Of a stretch of DNA of 64,000 nucleotides, positions 1 to 10,886 are shown piece by piece (the first letter of the stretch is position 1; every line of letters begins with the position of its first letter). This DNA comes from Puccinia triticina (Eukaryota; Basidiomycota; Pucciniomycetes; Pucciniales; Pucciniaceae): NCBI RefSeq assembly GCF_026914185.1, contig NC_070563.1:7585001-7649000 (forward strand). The letters are read 5' to 3'. Made by a program: the position numbers and the translations under genes. A model generated the notes under the pieces. It was not told where the DNA came from. It saw nothing but the letters and a program-made list of their open reading frames with translations, and did not search any database.

Positions 1-10
1 GCGTTTTAAG

Positions 11-593
11 TTACGGATTAGTCGTCTCAGTTCTCATCATCGGCGGCATGGATGCCCGCAAACCGTATTCACTCTTCGCGTTTGAGTCACAGCTTTTCTC
101 TCGTCTGCACTGCTCCTCTCGCTCAAGAAAGGTAGAACCGTCCAGCTAACCAGCCCAGAGTTTTATTCTTCGCTCTCTCTCTCTCTCTCTGTGACAGCGG
201 GTTCATTCATCTGGCTGCGGGTTTGTCGTGCGGGATGACCGGACTGGCGGCCGGCCACGCCATCGGCCTCATCGGTGACGCAGTAAGCTCCTAATCCTCT
301 CACTCATGAGCTTCAAGCCAGCCTGCTGATGACCACCCTCGAAACTTGGCAGTGCGCACGTGCATTTCTTTTTCAGTCGCGCATGTTTGTCTCCATGGTC
401 CTCATGCTTATTTTCGCCGGTGAGCTCCTCTTGATTCATTCTCCAACAGTACCCTCAAGCCGGATCGCTCATGATGGAACTTTTGGAAATCATTATTTTT
501 CACCCCTACACAGAGGTTATTGGACTATATGGATTGATTATCGCACTGATCCTGAATACCAAAGCTTTCCAGGGCAATTCCATGTGTAGATAA
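11..593 (+). CDS. VMA11: V-type ATPase proteolipid subunit, c' (VMA11)-like, 3' part
   Basis: This is the 3' end of a proteolipid of the V-ATPase membrane rotor, which moves protons into the vacuole. I read four exons: 11-79, 198-282, 353-419 and 514-593. The first encodes YGLVVSVLIIGGMDARKPYS. The second encodes GFIHLAAGLSCGMTGLAAG followed by AIGLIGDA. The third encodes a cytosolic loop and RMFVSMVLMLIFA. The last encodes the essential glutamate in the final membrane helix, E-VIGLYGLIIALILNTK, and a short tail to the stop at 591-593. The YGLVV / GFIHL spacing and the nine-residue loop between GDA and RMFV match fungal c and c' subunits. The loop and the region before GFIHL look nearer c' than c, but a c call cannot be excluded. 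The 5' exons lie outside the window. Confidence 0.85.
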
Positions 594-1078
594 AAATAAA
601 CGACCCAGCACTTTCTCATCGACTTGCTGCTCTCTTTTCCTTTCTTATGTTTTCTCTGTATTGTTTCTTTTCTTTTCTTCTTCCTTTTGATATGAGTAAT
701 AACTAGTCGGTCCTCTTACTGCATCACCCTACGATCAAATTGCATGACTAGTCCAATTGAAAGCTGGGATAATCACGCGGGTGATCATGTCCTCTCAGTG
801 TAGGGCTTCCCTAGAGGAGCGGCCATGGAGAATGGCATCAAAGGACTGTATGTAGACAGAATAACGTTGATTGTGACTAAAACTGCAGCCTTTCCATCCT
901 CCTGGACAGTTGGCTCACGGCGTCCTGGCGGCTGGCTTACACAGCTCGAAGCTGTCACAGGTTATCAGCCCCCGAATCCCTTGGCCCTCCACAGTACATA
1001 CAGCGCCTCGTCAGGTTATCGAAGAAGTCCAGATTAAGATAAATACATATCAGTCAATCGGAACGGAGGATAGCTACG
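594..1078. other. Intergenic region between VMA11-like and NUP37-like genes
   Basis: This stretch has no convincing exon. It should hold the 3' UTR of the proteolipid gene (AT/T-rich, 594-720) and the promoter of the next gene. A 70-codon frame at 825-1037 lacks splice or homology support. Confidence 0.5.
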
Positions 1079-1484
1079 ATGAGTGACACGCTCCTCTCGA
1101 GTTATTCGTTCGGCGTCGATGAGGTCTATCGGGTCAAATGGAGCACGAGCTCGCCAGATCTGGTCGCCGCAGGTAAATACGTTAATTCGACCCTTGCTGA
1201 TGGCCCGCACTGACACGCGTTTCTTCTTCTTCCTCCTCCTCAACCCACCCAGGTACTTCCACTTCGCTCCAAATCCTGCGTCTCGATCAGGACCATACAC
1301 CCTCCTTGGTCACTACTTTCCGACTCGGCCGCCGGGTCACTCACATCAGCTGGGGCCCGACGGTGATGGCGGAGGATGGCAAGAATGTAACCACACGAAT
1401 CGAGTGCGCCCTACCCGATGTGGGCATATGATTTCATGAGTGGTTTTCTTTTGGGAGGGGGCGTCCGTGCTGATGCCATCTTTC

Positions 1485-1528
<44 letters not shown>

Positions 1529-2566
1529 CAAGCCTGTTGATAGCCTGTACGGACCAAAGCCTGCGCCTGCTGTCGTATCATGCAGCGACGGATAGCCAGC
1601 CGCAAAAGACTCGGATCCAGAGCTTTGGACAGGGCAACTCGGGCCATTCGGGGCGGATCACGTCCCTGGCGTGGTGCCCGGTGCCCGGCTACGCCAACGT
1701 GCTCGGCTCTGCGGCGACGGACAAGTGCGTGCTGATATGGAACGCGGAGCGGAGCCTGGCGGATGTGGGGGACTCGTCGGAGGCGGCATGCCCGCCCTCG
1801 CCGACGCTCATCGGGCCCTTCAAGTCCACGCCGGTGACCATCAGCTTCCACCCGAGCTCGTCGAGTCGCCTGATGGTCTACGACGCCCACGGGACCATCA
1901 AGGTCATCGACTGGACCAAGCCCGATCGGCCCATCATCATCTGTCTCATCGAGCCCCGCACGCTCGTCAACAAGCTCTACAGCCTCGGCCATGCCAGCGA
2001 CCGCTTGGGCATGGCCGATTGGAAGGTCGACGAGGCGGACGTCTTTGGTGCGCTCAACGGCAACCGCTGGGCCGTCTGGGATATGCGCTCCACACGCGGC
2101 GGGACCCCCTTGGCGGCTGGTGAAGTCTGGGGACCAGGCGTAGTAGCCGATGTGTTCCGGTGCGTTCAGATCTACATTTTTTTTATGTAGTGATGCTGAT
2201 CTATCTTTTGGACTGCAGCTGGTGTCCTACCAATCCTCGGATGTTTGCGATCTCCACATCCTCGCCCAATGCATCCAACTCTGGTTCAGGCGCGATCCAG
2301 GTCTACTTCCTGTCGTTTCTCCAATGTGAGTTTTTGTTTTGTTCCTCCTGGGCCAATCAAGAAGAGTGCGTGGTGGCTGATGATCCTCCGTGTGTCCAGC
2401 ACCCCGAACCGTGCAACTGCCCGGACACCCCACCCAAGTCCGGACTCGGGTGCACGACATCGAGTGGCAGCCGATGAGTCCCGATGCCGATGTGCTCTGC
2501 ATCGCTACTGGGCGCCAGCTGGTTTGGATGAAACTTGGGACGAGGGATTCGAAGCCATCGACGTGA
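1079..2566 (+). CDS. NUP37: NUP37-like WD40 nucleoporin
   Basis: The gene encodes a beta-propeller component of the Y-shaped (Nup107-160) nuclear pore complex. I join exons 1079-1172, 1253-1403, 1533-2159, 2219-2325 and 2400-2566 (381 aa). All junctions are GT-AG and keep frame. The order of blades follows metazoan Nup37: an early blade with RVTHISWGP, then IACTDQSLRLLSY, GRITSLAWCP and CVLIWNAE. These are followed by PVTISFHPSSSSRLMV with HGTIKVIDW, then NGNRWAVWDMRST, VFRWCPTNPRMFAIST, and a closing blade VHDIEWQP / GRQLVWMKLG. These parallel the human GxxVDGIAWSP, SVCWHPEETFKLMV, NGTIRFYD and NDWLIWDITRS segments. The second intron ends in a poly-T run plus CAAG and uses donor GA|gtgcgc, chosen because it alone restores the frame. 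Confidence 0.85.
1494..1528. repeat. Poly-T tract at intron 3' end
   Basis: A run of about 30 T directly before the CAAG acceptor of the second NUP37-like intron. It acts as an extreme polypyrimidine tract and is a likely length-variable microsatellite. Confidence 0.8.
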
Positions 2567-2882
2567 GGATTAGAAGCAGCCCTGCCATCTGCCGAATACA
2601 TATGACCCCTTTCTCCAAGACACGCCGAATCCGGCTGTACGAGTCTTCACTGCACAGCCTGTTCTCCCACCAAGCAAATGTGTTTTCAGTGCTGTTGTCG
2701 TAGTCATAGCTTGTTTGTTGATCGATTTGGCCCGTTGGAGAGACTACATACATACATAAGCATGCAAAGTGGTCTGTTGCGTGCATGGGAGTGTCAGTGG
2801 GCTGTTGGCTGTTGGCTGTCTGCTGCTCGGCGGAGTGGGCGCTGCTGAGCCTCGCGCCCACTGCAGCAGCCACCCGCCAGCC

Positions 2883-5281
2883 ATGCCCAACAGCACCAGC
2901 CCTGAGCCCTCGCCCTCGCCCGACCGCCCACTCTTCCAGCCCAGCAAGCCCACCCCCACCCAGCCCAGCCCCGGCCGGCCGCCGTACCGCTTCCGGCGCG
3001 CAACCGACTCCGCACTCAGGCGGGCCGACCCCCCCAGCCACCCGCCCCGCCGCCATCTCTCCACCGCCCCCGCCCAGCCCCGCCGGCCGTCCCTCCTGTC
3101 CCTCCTCTGGATCCCCTCGCCCGCCGCGCTCGTCCGCCGGCCCAGCCTGCGGGCCGACCCTCGCCGCCGCTCCGGCTGGGAAGCCGTCCAGGCGCGTCTC
3201 GGGCTCAGCAGGCCCCTCCTCCTCCTCCTCCTCCTCCTCGTCCTCCTCGGCTCTCTCGATCTCTGGCGGGCCTGCGAACGCACACTCGACAGCCAGGACT
3301 GGGGGCCCGCCCGCTTCCGCGTCGGCCTCCGCACCGCCGCCGAGACCCGCCGGATCCGCCAGTCCCCCTTCCTCACCCTCGCCCTCCTCTCCCACCCCGC
3401 CCCCCAGAACGACCCGCTCGGCCTCGCCAGCCGCTGGCAAAGACCCCGCCAGCTCTCCCTCCGACCCTCCGCCACCCGCGCTAACATCCTCCCAGACACC
3501 GCCGCCGTCATCCTCAACTGGAACCGCCCCGAAAACGTCATCGTCATCGTCGCCCATCTCTGCCAGTACGACTTCTTCGAATCGATCATCATCTGGAACA
3601 ATAACATCAACCAGCACTTGTCCTTCAAGGCCAGTCTTTTCCACTAGCCTCCTCTATCTCAGTAGCACCCTCTTCTAACATCTTCATGAAATCTCACAGG
3701 ACTTCGAAAACACGGAATGTCCTCGGCATAAACTAATGATCTACAACTCGCCCTCCAACAATTACTTCTTTTCCAGGTTCCTGGCCTGTCTGCAATCCCC
3801 AAGTCGATACTGCTACTTCCAAGACGACGATTGCATCGTCCAGCCAATTCGAACCATGTACACCCAATTCAAGGCTCTCCTTCCACGCCCGTCCGCCGTC
3901 GTCGTCCAAGCTGATCCGGTCTACTCAGTCATGTATAACTGGGAATGGTGTTTTAATGGTCTGTCTTCTTTTCTTTTCTTTTCTTTTGTCAGACAAAGCT
4001 AACCGGCTTATTTATTTTTTTGTGGGGGGGGCTTGTTTAAAGACCCGCCTAATAGATTACACACATGTTTCGCATGGCTCGGCCACGGCTCGTTTGTGAC
4101 GAAGAGCGCGGTCAGCGACTTTGTCGCGATGCTTTCCGAGCAATCGCTACCCTCAGATTCAATCGCGCTTGCAGACAACTTCTTCACGACCTCACTGAAC
4201 CGAAAGGCGCACGTGATCGTCGCCCCCGCGATCATCGATTTACCGCTGTCCGACCGTGGGTTCAGTGATGGCACGGCGGGGCTCGAACGCAACCGGGTGT
4301 ACATCGTAGGTCTTCTTTTTTTTTCCCCACGCGCTCTGGCCACGTCTGATGTCCCCCGCCCCTGTTTTTTTTTCTGACAATTCTTGCAGCAACGAGGCGT
4401 CGAGTTGTTGTCGAAGGTGCTCAAGACCGGCCATCATCTTGGGGACTTGCCCGAGCTGGACGAAGCGGACTCGCATGCGGGCGCGATCCGGGCCGCCGAT
4501 CGGACTGACCGGCTGTTCCTGATGACCAACATCGAGGCCTTCCCTCCCGGCGGTGGGCCCCGCTTCGAAGGCTTTGACCATGGCCTGGCCGGATGGGAGG
4601 ACCAGCTCGGGACGACGGGCTATGCCCTCGGCCATCTCCGCGGTCGCGCCTTGGACCCCGCTGGCAGATCCGAGTGGATCGCCCGCGAGCGCCAAGCCAT
4701 CCGTTCGAGTTATGCCGCAGCAATCGATGGGGATAATTCTACCTTCTGGAGCTCTCCTGAACGTAAGCATTCCAACCCCTCCCAGGCCGCCGAATCTGCC
4801 ATCTGGGGATTGATGTCAAGCTCTTTCGACAGCTGTTAAAAGGAATGATTGGGTTGGACTGGGATGGATTGACCGGCCGATGATCAGTGACCCATCGCAG
4901 ACGATCATCGAGATCCATTTCATCGTTTCCAACCCAGACGTCTTCCAGCAAGACACGGTGGTAGAAGTGTTACAAGCCAGTGGACCCAGTTTCTCGTCGG
5001 CGAGATGGGAGCGGCCGAGGGCGCGGGATGGGGCTGTTGGGCTGGACGGCCGGCCGACGGAGGACGGGATTGATTGCGTGCCCCTCCCCCCTCCTCCGAC
5101 CCCCACCACCAACAATCCCGAAAAGTTCGACTGCTTCATCAGAGTCTTGGACACCCGCTCCCTCGCTAACTCCCTTGCTATCAGGGTCCGTAGTCAGGTC
5201 GATCACCAGTTATGGGAGCAGGACCTGCTCATCGATCGGATCAGGTGGTGGGTCTGGGAGGCGTTTGTCCTCGCACTCTAA
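2883..5281 (+). CDS. Type II membrane glycosyltransferase-like protein (GT-A, DXD)
   Basis: Exons 2883-3629, 3700-3958, 4043-4305, 4390-4762 and 4833-5281 give 696 aa. An upstream in-frame ATG at 2769 would add 38 residues. I prefer 2883 because the short basic/proline N-terminus then precedes a single membrane anchor (LLLLLLLLVLLG, about residues 118-130), the topology of Golgi glycosyltransferases. After it come AAVILNWNRPENV, a beta strand ending IIIWNNN, SRYCYFQDDDC with the DXD-type metal/nucleotide-sugar site, VMYNWEWCF, FAWLGHGSFV and LADNFFTTSLN. This order resembles GT-A enzymes of the exostosin/GT64 kind, but donor and acceptor sugars cannot be told. The first intron appears to start with GC rather than GT (AAG|gccagt). 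The long proline/serine-rich N-terminal exon produces large false frames on the other strand. Confidence 0.7.
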
Positions 5282-5601
5282 TCCTTCTCAACCATTTCCT
5301 TTTTTGTCTGAATTCACATTCATTCTTTATTAGACGTCAACCTTCACAAAATAATAATCCATAGAAGTAATCTCGCATACAATACAGTCGTGTAAACTAA
5401 TATTCAAACATAGATAGATAGATAGATGAATGGACCTATATTGAGCATATAAATTTCTTTTGGAAGCCAGATTACAAGGCCAAATATTACCGCTGACCTG
5501 CTTCTGGCCATCCAGGTGTGTCTGGGTGTCTGCTTCTAGTCAAAAACGCAGGCGGTACCTGGACCCGGGTCTACTTGTTCCTCCTTTGTTTATCATGTAA
5601 T
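5282..5601. other. Intergenic region between convergent genes
   Basis: 3' flank of the glycosyltransferase-like gene and of the converging minus-strand gene. It includes a short GATA-type microsatellite near 5413-5428 (repeats of tagatagatagatag). Confidence 0.5.
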
Positions 5602-6551
5602 CATTCTATCCGATTATTTTTCATCTTCCTTGAATGTTTTTTCTTTTGCATGTTTGAAGGCGTCAGTCCTCCACAGCAGTTTCTGAATAGCCTCGAGTCT
5701 CCTATCCAGCTTCAGCAGCAGGGCAAGTTGGAAAAGGTTGGTGGCAGTTTGATTCAACAGGGCTCTATTGTCGGGCTGTCGAGCAGTTTGTTTGTCGGCC
5801 TCAGGAAATCTTGGGATGCTTTACCTCCAAGGGGTTAATTATCACCATCTCGTCGCTTCCCGTCACATTGTGCGGGACGGTAGCAAACCCAAGTAATTGG
5901 AGTAGGTACTCGCTCTGATGTTCTCGCTTAGAGAAACAAACAAAGAGTCTGCCGTACGGACCTTTCCAGCCTGGAATGCCATCCCATGAACAGTTAAGTG
6001 CAACATTTCTGCCCATTTGTAGATTTGTGGTGATGTCACTTCATCATGCCACTCAGTTTTTTCCCTTGCCAGCAGCAGTCGTGACTTGTCATCCCCATGA
6101 AAAATATGCTGCAGTAATCCTGGTTTCTTGACCCAAGAATCTTGATCTTCTGATTCTGACGGCCTGGATGAGTATGTAGCAGAGTCGGCGATACACAGAG
6201 GCTCTTTTTTCGCCCCGAAGCTCCTGATCAGCATGGCATTAGGGGACCACTGACATCAAGGCGGCCACTGACCTGTGCTTCTGCCGCAAGCACGACACGG
6301 TCAAAAGCAAAGGTCAGATTAAAAGCTGTCAAAGATGGACCCCGTGTATGCTGGCCATCAAGGCAGAGGCGGAATGTGTTGGCCCAGCGGATGGATAATG
6401 AATATCTCACTCTCAGCCAACAACAGTAGCTGCTACTGCTCGTCCACTTGCTAGGCTGTTGCAAAGGTGGCCGTAAACTTTCCAAGTGCCTAGATGAGCC
6501 ACCGGATATAAAAGACGCCGTAAGCTGAGCTGCTGTTGTCCACATCCCCAT
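5602..6551 (-). CDS. Unrecognised spliced gene, approximate model
   Basis: I do not recognise this gene. On the minus strand, several frames that look coding join through plausible GT-AG junctions. An upstream piece ends FAFDRVVLAAEAQ before a gtcagt donor. Next comes ELRGEKRASVYRRLCYILIQA, followed by HIFHGDDKSRLLLAREKTEW and SPQIYKWAEML. After that comes SEYLLQLLGFATVPHNV up to a gtaaag donor at 5824. A final exon from about 5775 (TNLFQLALLLKLDRRLEAIQ) reaches a stop at 5602-5604. The product would be mainly helical and soluble. One inferred intron would be only about 36 bp, so exon borders there are doubtful. The first exon and the true start are uncertain, and the upstream end overlaps the promoter of the divergent secreted-protein gene. 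Confidence 0.4.
6507..6513 (+). promoter_or_regulatory. TATA box of the secreted-protein gene
   Basis: TATAAAA lies about 200 bp upstream of the ATG at 6714. It is followed by a CT/A-rich leader, a typical fungal core promoter arrangement. Confidence 0.5.
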
Positions 6552-6713
6552 CCTCTCGCATTACCTCCCACTTGTAAATAATAACTTTTCATCATCATCA
6601 TCAACAACAGAGAAATAACTTAGACCTGCATCTGCCTGGAGAAGATCAGAAAATTTCCAGAATCGTCACACATCACTTAGGTTTACAAGCTCTATCTCTC
6701 GCACCCAGTCATC

Positions 6714-7717
6714 ATGCACATCCAGAAACCACACCTCCTCGCATTAGTTTTAGTTTCTTCAGCCTGGGCGTACCCTCTCGGCCAGATCAACCAAGGCCAA
6801 GAGAGCGCGCCTCAAGTAAAAAGTCCACCCAGCTCTGGGAAAATCGATCCAATACTTCATAAGGTCAGCTCAGAGCTAGAACAACCAGAGTCAGTTCGGG
6901 ATTCATCTTTCATTGACCATCCTTAATTTTCATCCTTTGTGTCAAACAGAAAAGAGACGTTCCCATCGCGGGCATGCCCGCCGGGGCGTCATTAAACTCA
7001 CTCAGGGGACTCATCAAGCGAGCCGACGCCCCAGAAAATCCCACAGAAGATGAGGCGCTGAAGAAAACAAACAACGATAAAAAAGACGAAGCTGAGAAGC
7101 CTGGCAATCCCACCGAGAAAACCGATGGAGCTTCTCCAACGGAAGGTGCTACCCGAAAGACAGGCAATCCCACCGAAAAGACCAATGAAAAAACCACCGA
7201 AGATCCCCAGCTGCCGAAATCTCAGACCAACGGTATAACAACTCCAGGAAACAAATTACTCGCGCCAGTTCCGACCAATCCAACTGTCAAACCTGAAGAT
7301 GAGAAGCCCAAGAAAGAAGAAAAAAAGGCGAGCCCACCGCCGGCTGGACAGCCAATCACGCTCGATGTACCTAAGATCAAAGACCGTTTAGCGGAGCACC
7401 GCAAGACATTCGACGAGTTCACCTCAAAAGTCAGGAACCATGTCGACGAGAAGCTGGAGAAAATAGCAGAGGTAAATGCACTTTGTTCAGAGACTTCCCA
7501 AGTACTTGAGCGCTGGAGTTGATCTCTTAAACTTTCTATCTTGAATTTTGCCGTGATCCAGGGCCAAAAGAAAGGAGGCGAGCCGACTCCCATCCCAATT
7601 AAGCCCACCACCGAGGTGAAGATACCCCCACCAGAGAACTCGGACAAAACTTCTAAAAAAGAAGACCCCAAAACGAGCGAAGAACCCGCACCACCAGTAA
7701 ACAGTATGGCGATGTGA
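6714..7717 (+). CDS. Repeat-rich secreted protein with KR processing sites
   Basis: Exons 6714-6863, 6950-7471 and 7562-7717 give 275 aa. The N-terminus (MHIQKPHLLALVLVSSAWAY) is a classical signal peptide. The mature part is hydrophilic, lacks cysteines, and is rich in K, E, P, T and N. Two dibasic KR sites occur near residues 51-52 and 73-74, the second in LIKRADAPENP, where Kex2 could cut. Two near-copies of GNPTEKT follow at about residues 90-115. A short, possibly helical segment with VPKIKDRLAEHRKTFDEF follows, and the C-terminus is again KTSKKEDP-like and disordered. I know no family for it. Signal peptide plus dibasic sites plus internal repeats is the build of repeat-containing secreted fungal peptides and of some effectors. 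Function is unknown. Confidence 0.75.
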
Positions 7718-8229
7718 AAGCTGTTGATGAACAACCCAAGAACGTTTATATATTAATATAAAGATTGCCAGTCATTCTCATCAAGCGATTCCTCAAGATT
7801 ATACCGATCGACTCGAGAAAAACTGAAAGGATCTCATGATGTTATTTATTGTTTTGACCCTTGTCGTGTCACACCAGAGGCGCGACACGACCCATATTCC
7901 TATTTTGTGAACTTCGTGCTTTTCCGTTTTTTTAAACATGTATGTAAATACCATGTACCAATATGCTTTCAGAATTAAATATTGTGTTTGAATGAAGCCT
8001 TTTGTCTAAATAAAAAGTCTATGCATGTGAACAGCTTGTGTTACCCAAAGACGACAGAAATCCTCATGAGGGATGAAGATGCGGAACCCGAGGCTGCTGC
8101 GGACACCATTTTTTGCCGAGTTGATCTCTCTCGGAGTCGGAGGGCCCTTGCCACGCGCCGACCTTCTCCTCACCCAGCACACGCACACGCCCCAGTCCGC
8201 CTACATATCTTCGCCGATCGAGTTGATGG
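7718..8229. other. Intergenic region
   Basis: AT-rich 3' flank of the secreted-protein gene and promoter of the carrier gene. I see no coding signal or repeat in it. Confidence 0.5.
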
Positions 8230-10142
8230 ATGGCCGAGTCTGAGACGACCAAGGATGTCATAGCGGGCTGGGTCGGTGGTGCTGGTAAGGAGATGGTTTG
8301 CAACTCAAACTGATATATCTTCCGACTCATGACCATCATCTTCTTTCAAAATACATTTTTCGTTATCTTTGTTGCCAGGATGTTCACTGATTGAATGCGC
8401 TCTTTTTTAATTGAAATACTCGTGCGGAACATCTTTGTGAACATAAATGCCCGCACAGTCGGCATCGTTATTTCTAATCCGCTCGAGGTCTTGAAAGTCA
8501 GACTGCAAACGAATCCGAGCCCGAACCTGCAGCACCCTGTCAGCTTGGACGCCCTGCTCTTTTCTCGTTCGCCCTCCCCACTCCACCACGGCCAGAGCAG
8601 TCCAGCAACACTTGCGCTCCAATACTCCATCCCACCGACTGGCCTCCCTCACGCTCACTCCACCTACATCCAGGATGCAAGCCATCTGAAGTCATATCAC
8701 TCTAGTAGTCCCAACTCGATCATCAGTGGCCTCAGAGGACTCTGGAAGAAAGAGGGATACAGATTCTTGTTTGCTGGCGCGGCCGCCCCGATCATCGGTC
8801 TAGCGTTCATCGACTCTTTCTTTTTTGCAACTTATGGAAAATGCATGTTTGTTTTGTTTTTGCTCCTGTTCTCTCTCAAACTTCTCCAAACCGGCCGAGA
8901 AGTATGACCAGGGCTTACGAACGGCATTCATTTTGCTCGCTAGGAACACATTTGATCAAGACCGCGAACGGCCAAATCATCTAGGCTATGTATTCACATC
9001 CGGGGCGATTGCCGGAGGGTTCTGTGCGCTCCTACAAACTCCAGTCAGTGGTTCCTAGCTGAGCTTTTTCGATCGAAAACCCATCGAGCTGGGAAAGGAT
9101 CATTTCTCATGTTCCATCGAGCCCAACGAATCATTCGGTTGATTAACATCGCAGATCGAGGTCATCAAGTGTCGCGCCCAGGCCGAGCATCTCAACCACG
9201 AAACAGGCTCCAAGTCGGGCTCGTTCGCGATCGCTAAGAAAATCTACCGTCGGGACGGATTTCAGGGGTTCTATCTAGGCGGCCTTATGACCGGGTTGCG
9301 CGACTCGCTCAGCAGTGGAATTTTCTTTACGAGCTGTAAGAATACGATCATTGCTCCTGTGATCAAGAAACCAAGAGGAAAAAAAAACTACAAGCTTACC
9401 CTGGATCTCTTCCACCTTCTCCTGTTAGATGCGCTGACGCGAGGCGGCTTGCGGCAGCTTTTCTCACAACAGTCTTTTGCCTCATCCGACTCCGAAAGCC
9501 CATTATCAACTCCCACTACACGGTCTTCAGAAATCCTCGTCAACATGGTTGCTGGCGGCTCGTCAGGCATGATCTCTGCTCTATTGCCATACCCACTCGA
9601 CATTGTAGGTTTCCATCCATTAATTCAACCAAACCCCATCAACGATCTAAATTCCGCTCTTTTTACGACGTGATTCACAGATAAAGACCCGATTACAAGT
9701 CACCAAAGTCACCTCTTCCTACCAAGCCAGCTCTACTCACCCCACCCCACTAGCTCATCTAAGCCCGCCTTCCCCACCCAAACCAGCAGTTGGAAAGAGC
9801 TGCTCATCCTCAATTATACCCATCACCCAACAAATCTACAGCGAGGGAAAGAACCGGATCTTACCCACGTTGCCCCAAACCCGCTTCTACCGCCTCTTCA
9901 GCCTCTTCGTCCCGGTTCTTGACTTAATCAGAAAACCGCCACCCTCCTCCTCCTCCTCTTCACCCCAGGCTCGTCTACTGAGTCAGCGCAGACGGATTTT
10001 GAAGGTCTCTCTTAAGGCGGCTGGGTTGATGGGCTTCTTTAAAGGGTTAAAGCCTACCTTACTCAGTAGTTTTGTTGGCTCAGCTATCACGATGGGCATC
10101 TTTGAATTTGTTTTTGATTTCCTTGGCAATTCTACTCATTAG
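8230..10142 (+). CDS. Mitochondrial carrier (SLC25) family protein
   Basis: Exons 8230-8284, 8459-8850, about 8900-9043, 9155-9604 and 9681-10142 give about 500 aa. All three carrier signatures are present: NPLEVLKVRLQ, TPIEVIKCRAQ (split by the intron at 9044) and YPLDIIKTRLQ (split by the intron at 9605). Each is followed by a second helix such as GFYLGGLMTGLRDS and GFFKGLKPTLL. The protein exchanges a small metabolite across the inner mitochondrial membrane; the substrate cannot be read from this. It is longer than the usual 300 aa because serine/proline-rich loops are inserted after the first signature (LSRSPSPLHHGQSS-type) and after the third. The 3' acceptor of the third exon is ambiguous between 8900 and 8903. 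Confidence 0.85.
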
Positions 10143-10460
10143 TCTTACTTGTAAAGCCTTGATATGTTTAACCTGCATCTACCGTTGCGCAAGGCAATAA
10201 GCAGCACTGAGGGTCCGGACAGTTGGGGGCAAAAATTTAGAGTACCCACCGGCGGGAGACGACTTGCCCAGGGTCCAGAGAGATTCTCTATGTGGTATGT
10301 ATTAAGAGACCTTGCCAACACATTTCATGTGCCCCTCAGACCTAAACACCCAAAGCACAGTTTTGGACTGATCTGAAATTTGGCACCACATGATACCCGA
10401 GCTTAACTAAGCCTCTCCGAGGAGGCGCGAAGCGTCTCCGAAGGAGAGGCTTAGGACTAA
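10143..10460. other. Start of repeat-rich region; hairpin near 10405-10453
   Basis: No gene is visible. At 10405-10453 an inverted pair (cctctccgagg / cctaagcctctcc reversed) forms a GC-rich hairpin, one of a small recurring set also found near 11990, 17990 and 18600. Confidence 0.4.
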
Positions 10461-10595
10461 TAGCACTGTTCACGTAAGAAATCTATGACCATGTGAGAGA
10501 TATACATCACCATACTTTCCCAGCCAAATTGGCTGGCACAATGGGATAAACTTTATTTCAATCTTGCTGATGTTTAGCTTACGTGAACAGTGCTA
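10461..10595. mobile_element. Miniature inverted-repeat element, GTTCACGTAAG family
   Basis: The ends read TAGCACTGTTCACGTAAG and CTTACGTGAACAGTGCTA, a 16-bp perfect terminal inverted repeat with flanking TA as target duplication. The core carries CCCAGCCAAATTGGCTGG followed by TGGGATAAACTTTATTT, shared with the element at 12470-12603. It is about 135 bp, non-coding and non-autonomous. Confidence 0.8.
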
Positions 10596-10886
10596 ATGTC
10601 CCATACTTGGCCTGAGGCTGGGAGACATTTACACAGAAAATCCGGATTTTTGTGTTTACATCTCCTTTACTCATTTCCCTCAGCATAAACTTCAACGCCA
10701 CCTATACCATGTTGTAGCCCTGATTCTCAGCTTTCTTGTACATATTTTTTCAATTAAATTTGTCACAAACTGACCGCTCAGTGGCCATTCCTGTGAGGGG
10801 TTGTCTTGAGCAATGCAATGAAGCCATTGGATCATCCAAAGGTCAAGCTCGGACACACTCCCACGGGGTTTTTCAGTATTGACTTA

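Noticed and set aside
2505..3644. 379-codon open frame on the minus strand
   Set aside because: It is the shadow of the proline/serine-rich first exon of the glycosyltransferase-like gene. Its Glu/Gly-rich product mirrors that codon bias and has no domain.
2785..3678. 297-codon Pro/Ser/Ala frame on +
   Set aside because: A second frame of the same GC-rich exon. It lacks the DXD and other glycosyltransferase motifs and ends without a splice partner.
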